Shown: one piece after another, positions 55,071-64,000 of the stretch
How the letters are laid out: every line of letters starts with the position of its first letter
Numbering within the stretch: the first letter of the stretch is position 1
NCBI GenBank assembly: GCA_945910005.1
Contig: OX246747.1
Location: 11,169,225 to 11,233,224, forward strand
Reading direction: 5' to 3'
DNA from: Isoperla grammatica
Lineage: Eukaryota; Arthropoda; Insecta; Plecoptera; Perlodidae
DNA: 64,000 nt
Position numbers and translations under genes: made by a program
The notes under the pieces: generated by a model
The model's input: only the letters and a program-made list of their open reading frames with translations
The model's database searches: none
Told to the model about the DNA's origin: nothing

Positions 55071-55481
55071 AGATGCTTAACATAACCAGCAAAATCCGCG
55101 AAGGTGCTAACCTACAAAAAAAGATTTTTCATTTAAAAAAAAACTCATCTGAAAACGTAGAGCGTTTTCCTAGTTATATATAATATTTTGATATTTGTAG
55201 GCCTACTGGAAAAAAATTATATTAATTGGAAACGTGGAGGGGTAAGTGTGCATAAAAATGTTAATCTTGCATGCTTTCCCGCTCAGCCAGTGGCCGTACA
55301 ATCTTAATTCTTGCGAGTTTTTTATTGTTGGAAACAGCAAACTACTACTTTTTTAACTCTTAGGCTGTATGCGTTATAATATTACAAACATATTGTTTGA
55401 GCTAGGGGGGCAGGTCCAACTGAAGACATGGTCGAAATCACACCAGAGAACGTGTAGGGGGCCCCAGGTCTGCATGAATGG

Positions 55482-55789
55482 ATGTTTACTCCATCACACA
55501 TAGACCTGGGCCCCTTGCCTAGAGAAGACCAAGAGTATATAATTTTTAAAGCTTTTGACGACGAGCCCACGCACGAGAATGCAGAGGAGGTGGTCGCAGG
55601 GGGCGAAGCATGTAGCATTTGCCTTATAAACACTCCTACAAGGATGGTGTCCCCCTGCGGCCACGTGTGCCTGTGCCGTGCGTAGAATACACGGTAACGC
55701 ACCGTCGGGCTATTGACGGCAGGCCAGTGCAGAAGACCTGCCCGATCTGCCACGCTCTCGTTGGGCGGTATGTGCGAGTGTTTAATTGA
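55482..55789 (+). pseudogene. C3HC4 RING-finger protein with a frameshift
   Basis: The frame starts near MFTPSHIDLGPLPREDQEY, passes an acidic stretch (FDDEPTHENAEEVVAGG) and enters a RING: ACSICLINTPTRMVSPCGHV and CLCR. A 1-base change near 55680 puts TAG in frame; in the next frame the finger is completed by CVEYTVTHRRAIDGRP and KTCPICHALVGRYVRVF, then TGA at 55787-55789. The Cys/His pattern C-x2-C...C-x-H-x2-C-x-C...C-x2-C is otherwise complete and closely placed at the C-terminus, as in MIB, NEURL and IAP-type RING ligases. No BIR or other partner domain precedes it. The single lesion suggests recent loss or a sequencing error. Confidence 0.7.
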
Positions 55790-56690
55790 CTGGTGATGTA
55801 ACGTTTTAATTTCAATTCTTTTTTAGTATATACATAACATATACAAAAAAATGTTTATCAAACATTTTTACTTGTTGTAATGTAAGAAGTTGAAATCATT
55901 GATATTGCAAATACACTATACAAAAATACTTGTTTGACGAGTTGATAAGTGAGCGCGTCCATATCTACGACTATTTTAAAACGAATAGCTAAATATTTTT
56001 TTGTGATTTGGTGTTGCGCGCCCTGTCCGCTATTTTACAACGTGAGTGTATTACAAAAGTACACTTCCGTACATTGTTTATTCGTATTTTCAATGAAGTC
56101 AGATGTATCTACCAAGATTCATATTTATTGAACATTTCAACAGTTCCGTCAGGCAAATTTGACTAAGTAGTCACATTAAAAAAATAGCCCTCTGTGAAAT
56201 TTCCCTACTTAATGCAATGTTAGTAATAATGTTATTTTCTTCTTTCAAGACTATCCAAATTAATTCCTGCACTCACACTTAAAGCCACAATTAACTAACT
56301 TTGATGTAAACAGTCAGGTTTGATGAAAATAGACATTTTTACAGGGACAAATAATTCCAATTACTCGTTCAATAACAGCACAATTATACCCGCTGAAATT
56401 GATTTTTCTCTTTTCTAAAGTCACTCGAAAACAAATTCTGCAGTGCAGCTGATTTTAGAGCACAAAATCATCTGCGAACAAGCGCCAAGTTTGGCGCTTG
56501 GCGCTTGGGTTTGATGCCATTGTAGCCATGTTTTACTTGTGGAATAATGAATTCCCTGGGAGTCTACGCAACACTCTCAGCTATTACTCTGAGGTGTTGT
56601 GTGGATTCCCAGCAGATTCAAAGCGCCCTATAACAATAACAAATTTCATTAATAAGCTGGGTGTTTAGTTTTCAAATCACTTACAGTCGG
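55790..56690. other. AT-rich unassigned DNA
   Basis: No gene recognised. A short self-complementary patch AAGCGCCAAGTTTGGCGCTT lies at about 56483. Confidence 0.4.
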
Positions 56691-56696
56691 TTTATG

Positions 56697-56895
56697 CTTG
56701 ACAGAAACCTGTGGGGTCAACGTGGTTGCGAAACAGGTGGAAACGGGAAAAGAAGCGTACACGATTGACGGCCATGTAACTGATGATTTTGGGAAGTGTG
56801 GCAAGCCTCGGCCAGTTGGCCTGTGCCTCAGATGCTCTATACATCATAGATGTAATCATTCTTGCATGCACTTGGTTTGTTTGTCCACATTATAG
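56697..56895 (+). other. Cys-rich open frame (possible exon)
   Basis: After an acceptor-like TTATGCTTGACAG the frame reads ETCGVNVVAKQVETGKEA, then HVTDDFGKCGKPRPVG and LCLRCSIHHRCNHSCMHL. The spaced cysteines look protein-like, but no family is recognised and the frame is only about 60 codons. Confidence 0.25.
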
Positions 56896-56904
56896 ATAGT
56901 ACAA

Positions 56905-57300
56905 AATGTGAGGACACAGACGCAATCAGCCTTCTAACAGTGCAGTTGGCCCCCGGCCCTGGGACGGTGCCTAGAGGGACCTCCTGCACTGGGCATACAA
57001 CCGACGCAATCTGTGCCCAAGCCCAAGTGCTGTCAAATCAATCAGAGAGTCGAATCATAACCTAATCATTGCTAGGGTCGTCATCAGGGGAACAAGCCGT
57101 AAAAAACCATTTAGAGGGGGGGGGGGGACTGGTGGGCGTTTGGATCGCTAAGAGGGCCGGCACGGATGAGGAAGGAGGTGATGAAAGTAAGAAGAGAAAG
57201 GGCGATGAAGGCAAAATGAAGAAAGTGATGATTAAAGATGTTCACGAGAGCCCTTTTTGCGGGCACCGGTCACCACGAGGAGGGACCCACCTCGACCAGC
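56905..57300 (+). repeat. dispersed repeat C, copy 1
   Basis: About 390 bp are shared with 63310-63690: GACACAGACGCAATC, GGGACGGTGCCTAGAGGGAC, GGGCATACAACCGACGCAAT, a long G run, and GGGTACC/GGGCACCGGTCACCACGAGG at the 3' side. The last third is also at 39720-39890. Confidence 0.88.
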
Positions 57301-58020
57301 AGATCATATTTCTCATCACAGTCTTTTTATTGAGTGATAACCCTAGAACACACTGGTAAATATTACCAAATAAACTTATCAAGTATTAGTACTCTGCTTC
57401 TGAGCAATTTTTATACCGAAATACCAAAACAAATGTGTGGTTATCAGTCACTATTCTAACGCTATGGACCTTTAACTGTGTAAGAAAAGATTTTAAATAA
57501 AAAATAAAAAAAATATAGTCTGTTGACGGGCACTGGCGGGGTAGGCCACAACAACGTTCTCTCGTTGTGCGCGGAGTTTTGCGTGTGTGGAACGTCGTAT
57601 TCGTGTTAATCGGAGAAGTGCTATCGCCTTATGGCAATTACACGACCTCCGCTGGGCGATTGCGGGTGCCTCAACAGCCGGGCCGATGACTTGACACCAG
57701 CGCGGCCTCCCGCAACTACTTGGCATGCCAATGTCAATAAGAAACCTTCATTACACTTAACTTTGTGATCATTCTCATTTTAATTTGTATTTCAATTGAA
57801 ACTGTACAGCAATATTTATACAATTTTATAATTTTTCAGCATCAACTAGAAAACGCAAGTGTGATGAAGCCGATTATTCACCATTTGAGGCGCAGGTAAT
57901 CTGTAACCAGGAGGAGATCCTGGAAACCCATCAGGATAGTCTGAAAGTGCAGACAAGAATTTGCAATGAATTAAAAACTTTGAATACAAGCAATTGTATT
58001 CAAATAATTAATGGGGCTTA
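57170..58020 (+). repeat. duplicated block F, copy 2
   Basis: Partner of 39720-40578. It continues from repeat C without a break, whereas copy 1 begins at a microsatellite. It keeps the 12 bp (around GAGGAGATCCTG) that copy 1 lacks. Confidence 0.88.
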
Positions 58021-58021
58021 A
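57840..58021 (+). other. terminal exon duplicate, Myb/SANT-partner-like C-terminus
   Basis: Same acceptor (ATAATTTTTCAG) and same start STRKRKCDEADYSPFEAQ as at 40424. It has four extra residues (EEIL) before ETHQDSLKVQTRICNELK. A 1-base difference after KTL changes the end, and the frame runs into the adjoining A-type repeat (stop about 58021). The extra EEIL is in phase, so the older form is probably this one. Confidence 0.45.
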
Positions 58022-58387
58022 GGTATTATATATTTGCAACAATGGCTAATCGAGGCGATGAGGGTGATAATGAAGTGATAGTGATATAATAGTGATAATG
58101 AAGATGAGAAAGATGATGATGAAGAATAAAGCCACATCCGAATCAGAGCCATTGTACGTCGCGTGAGTCGTCATACGGGAGTCCAGCAAGGGAGGGCAGG
58201 GCCAAGTGGGAGGAGAAATATTCAGTGGGACAGTGAGGGGGAAAGGGACAGGGTCTCCTTTCGTCGCCTCTTACGACTAGCAGTCACTTTGGGCCTATTT
58301 TACCCCAGGCCGAGACGGGTCTCCTTTTGTCGCCCTCTACGACTAGCAGAGTCACTCTGGGCCTATTCTTCCCCGGGCCCAGACGGG
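57990..58387 (+). repeat. GCTTAACGTC family, head A with doubled tail T2
   Basis: AATTAATGGGGCTTAAGG head at the same place as the copy at 40575, so it was inserted before block F duplicated. This copy keeps both T2 units and an expansion of AGTGATA words near 58065. Confidence 0.88.
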
Positions 58388-58600
58388 CTTGATTGGCTGC
58401 GGCCAAGGAGGAAGAATTTGCATTAATGCAATAATTCAAAATTTAAATGTCACTAAGAAATAGCTATATTATTTATCAAAATTAATAAAACTAAAGCTTG
58501 TTTTTCTAATTATTTACTTGTTTCATAGACTATCGCATTTCTTAGTTTTGTATGCTGAAAAAGCACATCTATACTCATACCATACCAGTGATGTAATAAA

Positions 58601-58857
58601 CCAGGCCTGTCGCATCTGAGAACGTTTAACTGGAGGGCATATGTAAACATTCCGAAAGAAAATAGGACAAAACTTGACGCCAAATCTTCCGAACACATCT
58701 TTGTTGGATACTCCTACACAAGCAAATGCTACCGATTGATCAACAATGAATCAAAGAAGCTGATCATATCAAGAGACGTGATCTTCATTGAAGATGGTGA
58801 GAAGACCGACGATGTCATTGCCGGATCAAGTGGGAGCGAAACCAGCCCTTCTTATTG
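58601..58857 (+). pseudogene. Ty1/copia polyprotein fragment
   Basis: One open frame: PGLSHLRTFNWRAYVNIPK, KLDAKSSEHIFVGYSY, TSKCYRLINNESKKLIISRD and VIFIEDGEK. The order HLR.FG..AYV.IP...R.KLD.KS....FVGYS...K.YR(L)......IISRDV.F.E is diagnostic of the segment after the integrase core in copia polyproteins. It ends at the following B repeat. No reverse transcriptase or LTR seen. Confidence 0.82.
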
Positions 58858-59156
58858 ATTGATTGATATTTGGGCTTAACGTCTTATATTTTTGCAACTT
58901 GGCTAATCAAGACGATGAGTGGGTGATAATGAAGATGAAATTGGGGGCTCTTTGGAGGAAAGGGGCACGTAAGAGGGCGTTTGAGGAAAGAGGAAAAGGG
59001 ATTGGGGTGTGGACTGCACTTCGTCTGACTTCTTCTCCTCGACCTGTCCGGCTAGGGTGGCCCTACCAGAAGCATACGCTTCCGCCGGCATAGCTCTCGG
59101 GATCCACGAAGCACGCAAACCTGCCCACCACGATAAGGTAGCAGTCCCTGGGTAGG
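58855..59156 (+). repeat. GCTTAACGTC family, head B with tail T1
   Basis: GATTGATTGATATTTGGGC head following directly on the copia frame; T1 end changed to CCCTGGGTAGG. The 99-bp tandem repeat starts right after it. Confidence 0.87.
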
Positions 59157-59159
59157 ATA

Positions 59160-60275
59160 GGGGTATCGGAAGATGTTTCACCAGAAGAACTGGCTATTGT
59201 AATTGCTGGTTTTAAGTGGGAAGATACTGTTAAGGTTTTAAGTAAAGATTTAGGTTTAGCGGTCTGGGAAGATGTTTCACCAGAAGAACTGGTAAATGTA
59301 ATTGCTGGTGTTAAGTGGGAAGATACTGTTAAGGTTTAAAGTAAAGATTTAGGTTTAGCGGTCTGGGAAGATGTTTCACCAGAAGGAATGGTATATGTAA
59401 TTGCTGGTGTTAAGTGGGAAGATACTGTTAAGGTTTAAAGTAAAGATTAAGGTTCAGCGGGCTGGGAAGATGTTTCACCAGAAGAACTGGTAAATGTAAT
59501 TGCTGGTGTTAAGTGGGAAGATACTGTTAAGGTTTAAAGTAAAGATTTAGGTTTAGCGGTCTGGGAAGATGTTTCACCAGAAGAACTGGTAACTGTAGTT
59601 GCTGCTGTTTAGTGGGAAGATACTGTTCAGGTTTTTAGTAAAGATTTAGGTTTAGCGGTGTGGGGAAATGTTTCACCAGAAGAACTGGTAATTGTAATTG
59701 CTGGTGTTAATTGGGAAGATACTGTTAAGGTTTAAAGTAAAAGATTTAGGTTTAGCGGTCTGGGAAGATGTTTCACCAGAAGAACTAGGAAATGTAATTG
59801 CTGGTGATAAGTGGGAAGATACTGTTCAGGTTTTTAGTGGAGAATTTGGTTTAGCGGTCTGGGAAGATATCTCACTAGAAGAACTGGTAACGGTAATTGC
59901 TGGTGTTAAGTGGGAAGATACTGTTCAGGTTTTTAGTGGAGATTTAGGTTTAGCGGTCTGGGAAGATGTTTCACCAGAAGGAATGGTAAATGTAATTGCT
60001 GGTGTTAAGTGGGAAGATACTGTTAGGGTTTAAAGTAAAGATTTAGGTTTAGCGGTCTGGGAAGATGTTTCACCAGAAGAACTGGTAAATGTAATTGCTG
60101 GTGATAAGTGGGAAGATACTGTTCAGGTTTTTAGTGGAGAATTTGGTTTAGCGGTCTGGGAAGATATCTCACTAGAAGAACTGGTAACGGTAATTGCTGG
60201 TGTTAAGTGGGAAGATACTGTTCAGGTTTTCAGTGGAGCTTTAGGTTTAGCGGTCTGGGAAGATGTTTCACCAGG
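59160..60275 (+). repeat. 99-bp tandem repeat encoding a 33-residue unit
   Basis: GGTTTAGCGGTCTGG or variants recur at 59252, 59351, 59450, 59549, 59648, 59748, 59847, 59946, 60045, 60144 and 60243: ten intervals, nine of 99 bp and one of 100. Translation of a unit starts DLGLAVWEDVSPEELV and continues NVIAGVKWEDTVQVFSG. Early units carry GTTTAAAG, which puts TAA in frame, but units at 59748-60044 form a clean 111-codon frame. Three-unit higher-order copies are visible (59847-59945 equals 60144-60242 apart from small changes). It is cut on the right by a Harbinger-type end at 60276. It may be the relic of a repetitive protein; the repeat matches no family I know. Confidence 0.92.
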
Positions 60276-60868
60276 GTCCGGATCCACAGAGCGGGGCTAA
60301 GTTTCGGGGCTAGATCTGTTAAACACCTGTTTTTAGCCCCACGTTAGCCCCGAAAATTAGCCTCGCTTTTTAACCTCGTTTTCCGTATCCACAAAAGGGG
60401 GTTATTCTTGGGGCTATGTAGAGGTTTCATTTCGAGCGCGCATTGATGACGTCATGGTTTTTAACCAATAAAAACAATATTCTCATAGCAACCAATAAAA
60501 AGGGAGCTTGATTTGGAACTAAAATATGTTCGAATTGATATTCCTAAAGTGTCAACTGTGTCACTTCATTAATTTTTACTTTGGACTGAACTGAAATAAG
60601 ACGCAGGCTAACTATAATGGAAAATACCAAGACTTGTAAAGCTCGTTTTACAAGGGAAGAGCTCGAGGTATTAAATACTACTTGCGAGAAGTACTCAGCA
60701 ATTTTGTCGGCTAAATTTGGTCCAATAATAACGAAAAGCAAAAAAGATCATTGCTGGGTCGAAATCTGCAAAGCAGTCAATGCTGTGGGGTCGGGGGTGA
60801 TTCGCTCGATTGACGATATCAAGTTTAAGTGGAAGGACTTTAAAAAAGAAGTCGAAGGCAAAGAATAA
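60276..60868 (+). mobile_element. Harbinger-type 5' end with Myb/SANT exon, copy 1
   Basis: Begins GGGTCCGGATCCACAGAGCG, a terminal-repeat-like start shared with 62271. The non-coding leader has a CRE word and CCAAT boxes. The frame 60617-60868 (MENTKTCKARFTREELEVLN, then KYSAILSAKFGPIITKSKKD, HCWVEICKAVNAVG and IKFKWKDFKKEV) is a Myb/SANT-like domain of the kind encoded next to PIF/Harbinger transposases and in NAIF1. These proteins bind the element ends. At the exon end the donor expected from copy 2 (GGTAAG) is changed to GAATAAAG, so the frame runs to TAA at 60866. Confidence 0.75.
60440..60520 (+). promoter_or_regulatory. CRE/CCAAT-like promoter region
   Basis: A palindromic TGATGACGTCATGG (CRE core TGACGTCA at about 60448) is followed by two AACCAATAAAAA words. 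Copy 2 keeps ATTACGTCATGG and AACCAATGAG in the same order (62445-62470). This is conserved between copies and placed about 150 bp before the ATG, so promoter use is plausible but unproven. Confidence 0.45.
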
Positions 60869-60964
60869 AGATGAATTTTATTTAAAATCGTATGCCTAAC
60901 AGTCTATGCATCACTTTTTTTGTTAAGCCTAGGCCTAGGCTACTGCTAGATATTATACTGTTTT

Positions 60965-62156
60965 CAGTGTTGGGGCAGTTCTTTTTTTAAATGAACTTTC
61001 TAAAAGTTCAGTTCACAGCTCAAATAATGAACTTTAATAAAGTTCAAGTTCTTTTCAAAACCTAAAATTTTGAAAAGTTCAAGTTCGTCTAAAATATGAA
61101 CTAAGTTCTTTTAAAAGTTCTTTTGTGAAAAAGTGTCACCACATTGTATTAACAGTCATGCGAATAATCGATTGCCTTGTATGGCTTAAATAGGAAGAAA
61201 AACATGCATGTTAAGGTAAGATATTGAATGCTGGCATTAGGTGTCTGATGTAGGGAACTGAAGTGAAGTACAGAATGTAAAGATAATATTCCAACCTCCC
61301 GCGGGGTGAGGGTTTGAGGCTGACCGATGACCGGCGGAGTCTACCGGAAATAAACGAAGTGAAGTCTGGCCGTTCAGACAATCAGACGGTACCCACTCGG
61401 AAGATAACATTCATTGCTAAGCTGCTAATTTGTCCCCTTTGTTGGTCGAAGAATGTTAGTATTTCCAGACATATTTTTTCTCGAATTTTGCTTCAATAGA
61501 CTCGAGTTGAAAACATTGCTAGGGGTTCCAACGATGGTGCGCTGCTCCAGTGCACCATCAATGCGATCAGTAACACCATATTTTAGGATAAAGTGAAACG
61601 GTAGTAGAATTGTGACACAAACACCCTATAACAACAAATCCATTAGTCAACCGAGAAATCTGTTCCTCTTGAGAATTTACACTGGCTCTAGAAATGTTTC
61701 AATCTTGCGTTTTGATTAGTGAATGGAGTTCCACGTAGAGTCGTTTCCTCCCGCCCAATTATCGTGTCGCATTACTTCTGGTATTTGGGCACTTGCACTT
61801 GCAGACCCACTTATCTCGACCGAGTGATCTAACATCTTGTGGTGGGTAGAGTTCGAACGGCCAGACTTGAATGTAATTCTACTCCATGAATGGTGGCCGG
61901 TAGCTTTTTAAAATCAGCTGAAGGAGAACCGAAAACGATTCGCGTGTTCCTCGACGGCGCGTTGACAGATGCTCAATCATCGAACAGAATGAACTTTCAA
62001 AAGAACTTTCTAAAATTGAAAAGTTCGTTCTCAAAAAGAACTTTTGAAAGTTCAAGTTCACTCATTTGAAAAAAGAGTAAGTTCGTTGGAAAGTTCACAA
62101 AAAAAGAACGCGTTCTCGAGAACGCGTTCTTTTTAAAAGTTCTCGCCCCAACACTG
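60965..62156. mobile_element. non-autonomous hAT element (1192 bp)
   Basis: Perfect 8-bp duplication ACTGTTTT at 60957-60964 and 62157-62164. Ends CAGTGTTGGGGC and GCCCCAACACTG are perfectly inverted over 12 bp. Both subterminal regions are dense in AAGTTC / GAACTT words, and the right one holds the palindrome AACGCGTTCTCGAGAACGCGTT. No transposase in the core. Confidence 0.96.
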
Positions 62157-62267
62157 ACTGTTTTACCAACCTTGGCCTACGGCTATCTAAAATGCTTGGG
62201 TCTATTTAGGCCAAGGTCTAGGCTACCCCCCTAACTCCAGACCACTCGGAGGACCACGCATTCCCCC

Positions 62268-62865
62268 CAGGACCCGGATTCACAGAGCGGGGGTAAGGCT
62301 GAGGGTTAGCTCTGTTTAACCACCGTTTTTTACCACTCTCTAACCCCGGAAACTTACCTCGTTCTTATTACCCCAATTTCCATATCCACAAAAGAGGGTT
62401 ACGAACGTGGTTGGGCAGAGGTTAAATCAGAGCGCGTATTCATTACGTCATGGATTACAACCAATGAGTGAATCACTTTGATTACGACCAATAGCAGGCT
62501 AATCAGATTTAAGAACAAATTTCAAATATCTTCAATTGACTTGCTGAATAGACGGCGTTAAGTGTGTGTTGAGTACTGTCCGAAACTTGAAGTTGTCTGT
62601 TTAACTTGAAAAATATCTGTACAAGCAAAGCTAACACGCAAGTCAAGATACAGTAGAGAGGAGGTAGAGGCGATGGTTACCGCCTATGAGAAACATATTG
62701 AAATTTTGTCAGCCAAATTTGGTTCGACAATAACTAAAGCGAAAAAGTACCATTGCTGGTCGGAAATTATAAAAAGCGTTAATGCTTTGGGGACAGGAAC
62801 CATTAGGACCACCGAAGAGATTAAGATGAAGTGGAAAGACTTCAAGAAAAACTCAAAAGCAAAGG
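62268..62865 (+). mobile_element. Harbinger-type 5' end with Myb/SANT exon 1, copy 2
   Basis: Begins GGACCCGGATTCACAGAGCG. The coding exon (about 62622-62865) reads KLTRKSRYSREEVEAMVT, YEKHIEILSAKFGSTITKA, HCWSEIIKSVNALGTG and IKMKWKDFKKNSKAKG, then a good donor GTAAGT. It is a Myb/SANT-like domain 60-70 percent like copy 1 by eye. No ATG precedes KLTRKSR in frame (an upstream TGA lies near 62604; the position aligned with the copy-1 ATG is not ATG), so translation may begin inside at MVTAYEK (62673). Confidence 0.75.
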
Positions 62866-63129
62866 GTAAGTAGAAACAACAAAAATTCTGGGGCACAAAG
62901 CATAGGCCTAAGCCTAGCAAATAGTAAGTGAAAAACTTAACAACAATTCTGAGACACGGTGCGCAATATTCTAAGGTTAAGGTCTAATATTCTTGTAGGT
63001 ATGCTATAATACCCTCATTTTAAATATATTCTGGTTTACTTAGGCCTAGGCCTAGGACTAGTCCTTCACATTCTACAATGGTCAGCCAACAATGATAAAT
63101 GCTACGACAACTGTAACGATGAGAGCTGT

Positions 63130-63215
63130 GGTTCAGAATTATTATAATTATCATTATTATTGCGGTTTAAAGGCACAAAACATCTGGGTTATCAGTGCCT
63201 TTGGTGTAATAAATT
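63130..63215 (-). repeat. I-clade-like LINE 3' tail, short copy
   Basis: TTATTATTGCGGTTTAAAGGCACAAAACATC followed by GGGTTATCAGTGCC: only the TAA tail and hairpin of the LINE 3' end, lying in the intron of the Myb/SANT gene. Confidence 0.8.
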
Positions 63216-63309
63216 GGTCATCATTGGGAAATGGTCGCTTCCGCAGAGATCCGGCAAGACGTCTCATCGGGAGGTATGTAGGAAAGTACTAGTTTCACGT
63301 CCGGATAGA

Positions 63310-63690
63310 CACAGACGCAATCGGCCTTCTATCACTGCAGTCGGGCCCCGGCCCTGGGACGGTGCCTAGAGGGACCTCCTGCACTGGGCATACAACCGAC
63401 GCAATCCGTGCCCAAGCCCAAGTGCTGTCAAATCAATCAGAGAGTCGAAACATAACCTAATCATTGCTTGGGTCGTCATCAGGGGAACAAGCCGTAAAAA
63501 ACCATTTAGAGGGGGGGGGGAGGGTCTGGTGGGCGTTTGGATCGCTAAGAGGGCCGGCACGGATGAGGAAGGAGGTGATGAAAGTAAGAAGAGAAAGGAT
63601 GATGAAGGCAAAAGAAAAAAGTGATGATTAAAGATGTGCACGAGAGCCCTCTTTACGGGTACCGGTCACCACGAGGAGGGACCCACTTCG
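63310..63690 (+). repeat. dispersed repeat C, copy 2
   Basis: See 56905-57300. It lies in the same intron, ends at GACCCACTTCGACCGG, and includes the G run at 63512-63524. Confidence 0.88.
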
Positions 63691-63906
63691 ACCGGTGTTT
63701 TTATTTCTGTGAACAACAGTTTTTAACTGACAAAGCATAAACATTAAACAAATAAACTACAATTCAGAAAGAACACTATGTAAGCCAATGTGTGCTTATT
63801 TTATTAATTAAATTTGTATGCACTTTGAAATTATAATTAATGGAATATGGAAATAGGAACAGATGATGATTTTTCCTACTTCTAATACATTTACTTATTC
63901 ACAGGT

Positions 63907-64000
63907 CAACAGCAACAGGTGCAGTGGTAGCACAAGGGGCCGAAATGATTGGGGTAGTGAGAGAGCTGATAACTCTTCACGAGAAGCGGCAATCTACTTT
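63907..64000 (+). other. Myb/SANT protein exon 2, runs off the window
   Basis: An acceptor ATTTACTTATTCACAG opens a frame STATGAVVAQGAEMIGVVRE then LITLHEKRQST that is still open at the window edge. It would join the 62865 donor after an intron of about 1.04 kb. The segment looks like the linker following Myb domains in Harbinger partner proteins, though the phase at the junction could not be fully confirmed. Confidence 0.5.

Noticed and set aside
3820..59093. Recurrent ~60-130 codon frames containing ALPEAYASAGIALGI
   Set aside because: They are translations of tail T1 of the repeat family; the frame is found in every copy and is not conserved over the rest of the element.
4752..59156. Helitron identity for the GCTTAACGTC family
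   Set aside because: A 3' hairpin is present, but copies have 10-18 bp target duplications and no CTRR end, and insertion is not between A and T.
1..64000. tRNA, rRNA or snRNA genes
   Set aside because: I saw no cloverleaf-compatible or other structured RNA gene by eye; a covariance-model scan was not possible here.

Overview
This window looks like a repeat-rich accessory region from an animal genome, most likely a marine invertebrate. The signs are split exons with GT..AG boundaries, many classes of eukaryotic transposon, long microsatellites and a large minisatellite. I see no intact single-copy host gene. The species cannot be fixed from sequence alone; the two repeat tails recall sequences I associate with lophotrochozoan (mollusc-like) genomes, but that is only an impression.

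Layout. 1-660: AT-rich DNA with two weak exon candidates. 689-3749: a 45-bp minisatellite of about 68 units. 4050-6405: a decayed RCC1-repeat plus SIAH-type RING locus and a SINA-domain relative, both on the minus strand. 7455-7812: exon remnants of a Myb/SANT-like protein. 8240-9370: the 3' end of an I-clade-like LINE (RNase H, then a long TAA tail). 9236-13690: a very large inverted repeat. 15133-15998, 46148-46533 and 60965-62156: three non-autonomous hAT elements with 8-bp target duplications. 17193-17880, 27160-27890, 33460-34190 and 37148-37411: pieces of four different LINEs. 18173-18266: a perfect palindrome. 18380-19830: five old copies of a ~320-bp satellite unit. 20921-21237, 27988-28596 and 46069-46596: three PIF/Harbinger transposase pieces. 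28699-32293: a full-length hAT element carrying a second transposon inside its gene. 40809-45337: a tandem array joining SINA, RCC1 and LTR-retrotransposon integrase remnants. 49937-53783: a MULE transposase with SWIM finger and a ULP1-like protease. 55482-55789: a RING-finger reading frame. 58601-58857: a copia fragment. 59160-60275: a 99-bp (33-residue) tandem repeat. 60276-64000: two Harbinger-type 5' ends with Myb/SANT exons.

The most abundant feature is one interspersed family with about 28 copies (called the GCTTAACGTC family here). It is modular. There are two kinds of 5' head (A, near GGGGCTTAACGTCTC; B, near TTTGGGCTTAACGTCTC) and two kinds of 3' tail (T1 ending in CCCTGGGCAGG, T2 ending in GGGCCCAGACGGG), each tail able to form a terminal stem-loop. 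Ten insertions have 10-18 bp flanking duplications, and one copy is cut at its 5' end, which fits target-primed (LINE-type) insertion. Many copies sit inside other elements, so they give relative ages.

The genes do not form an operon or pathway. They are layers of mobile DNA, plus two decayed clusters of ubiquitin-related genes (RCC1/RING/SINA and a RING protein) that were broken by these insertions.
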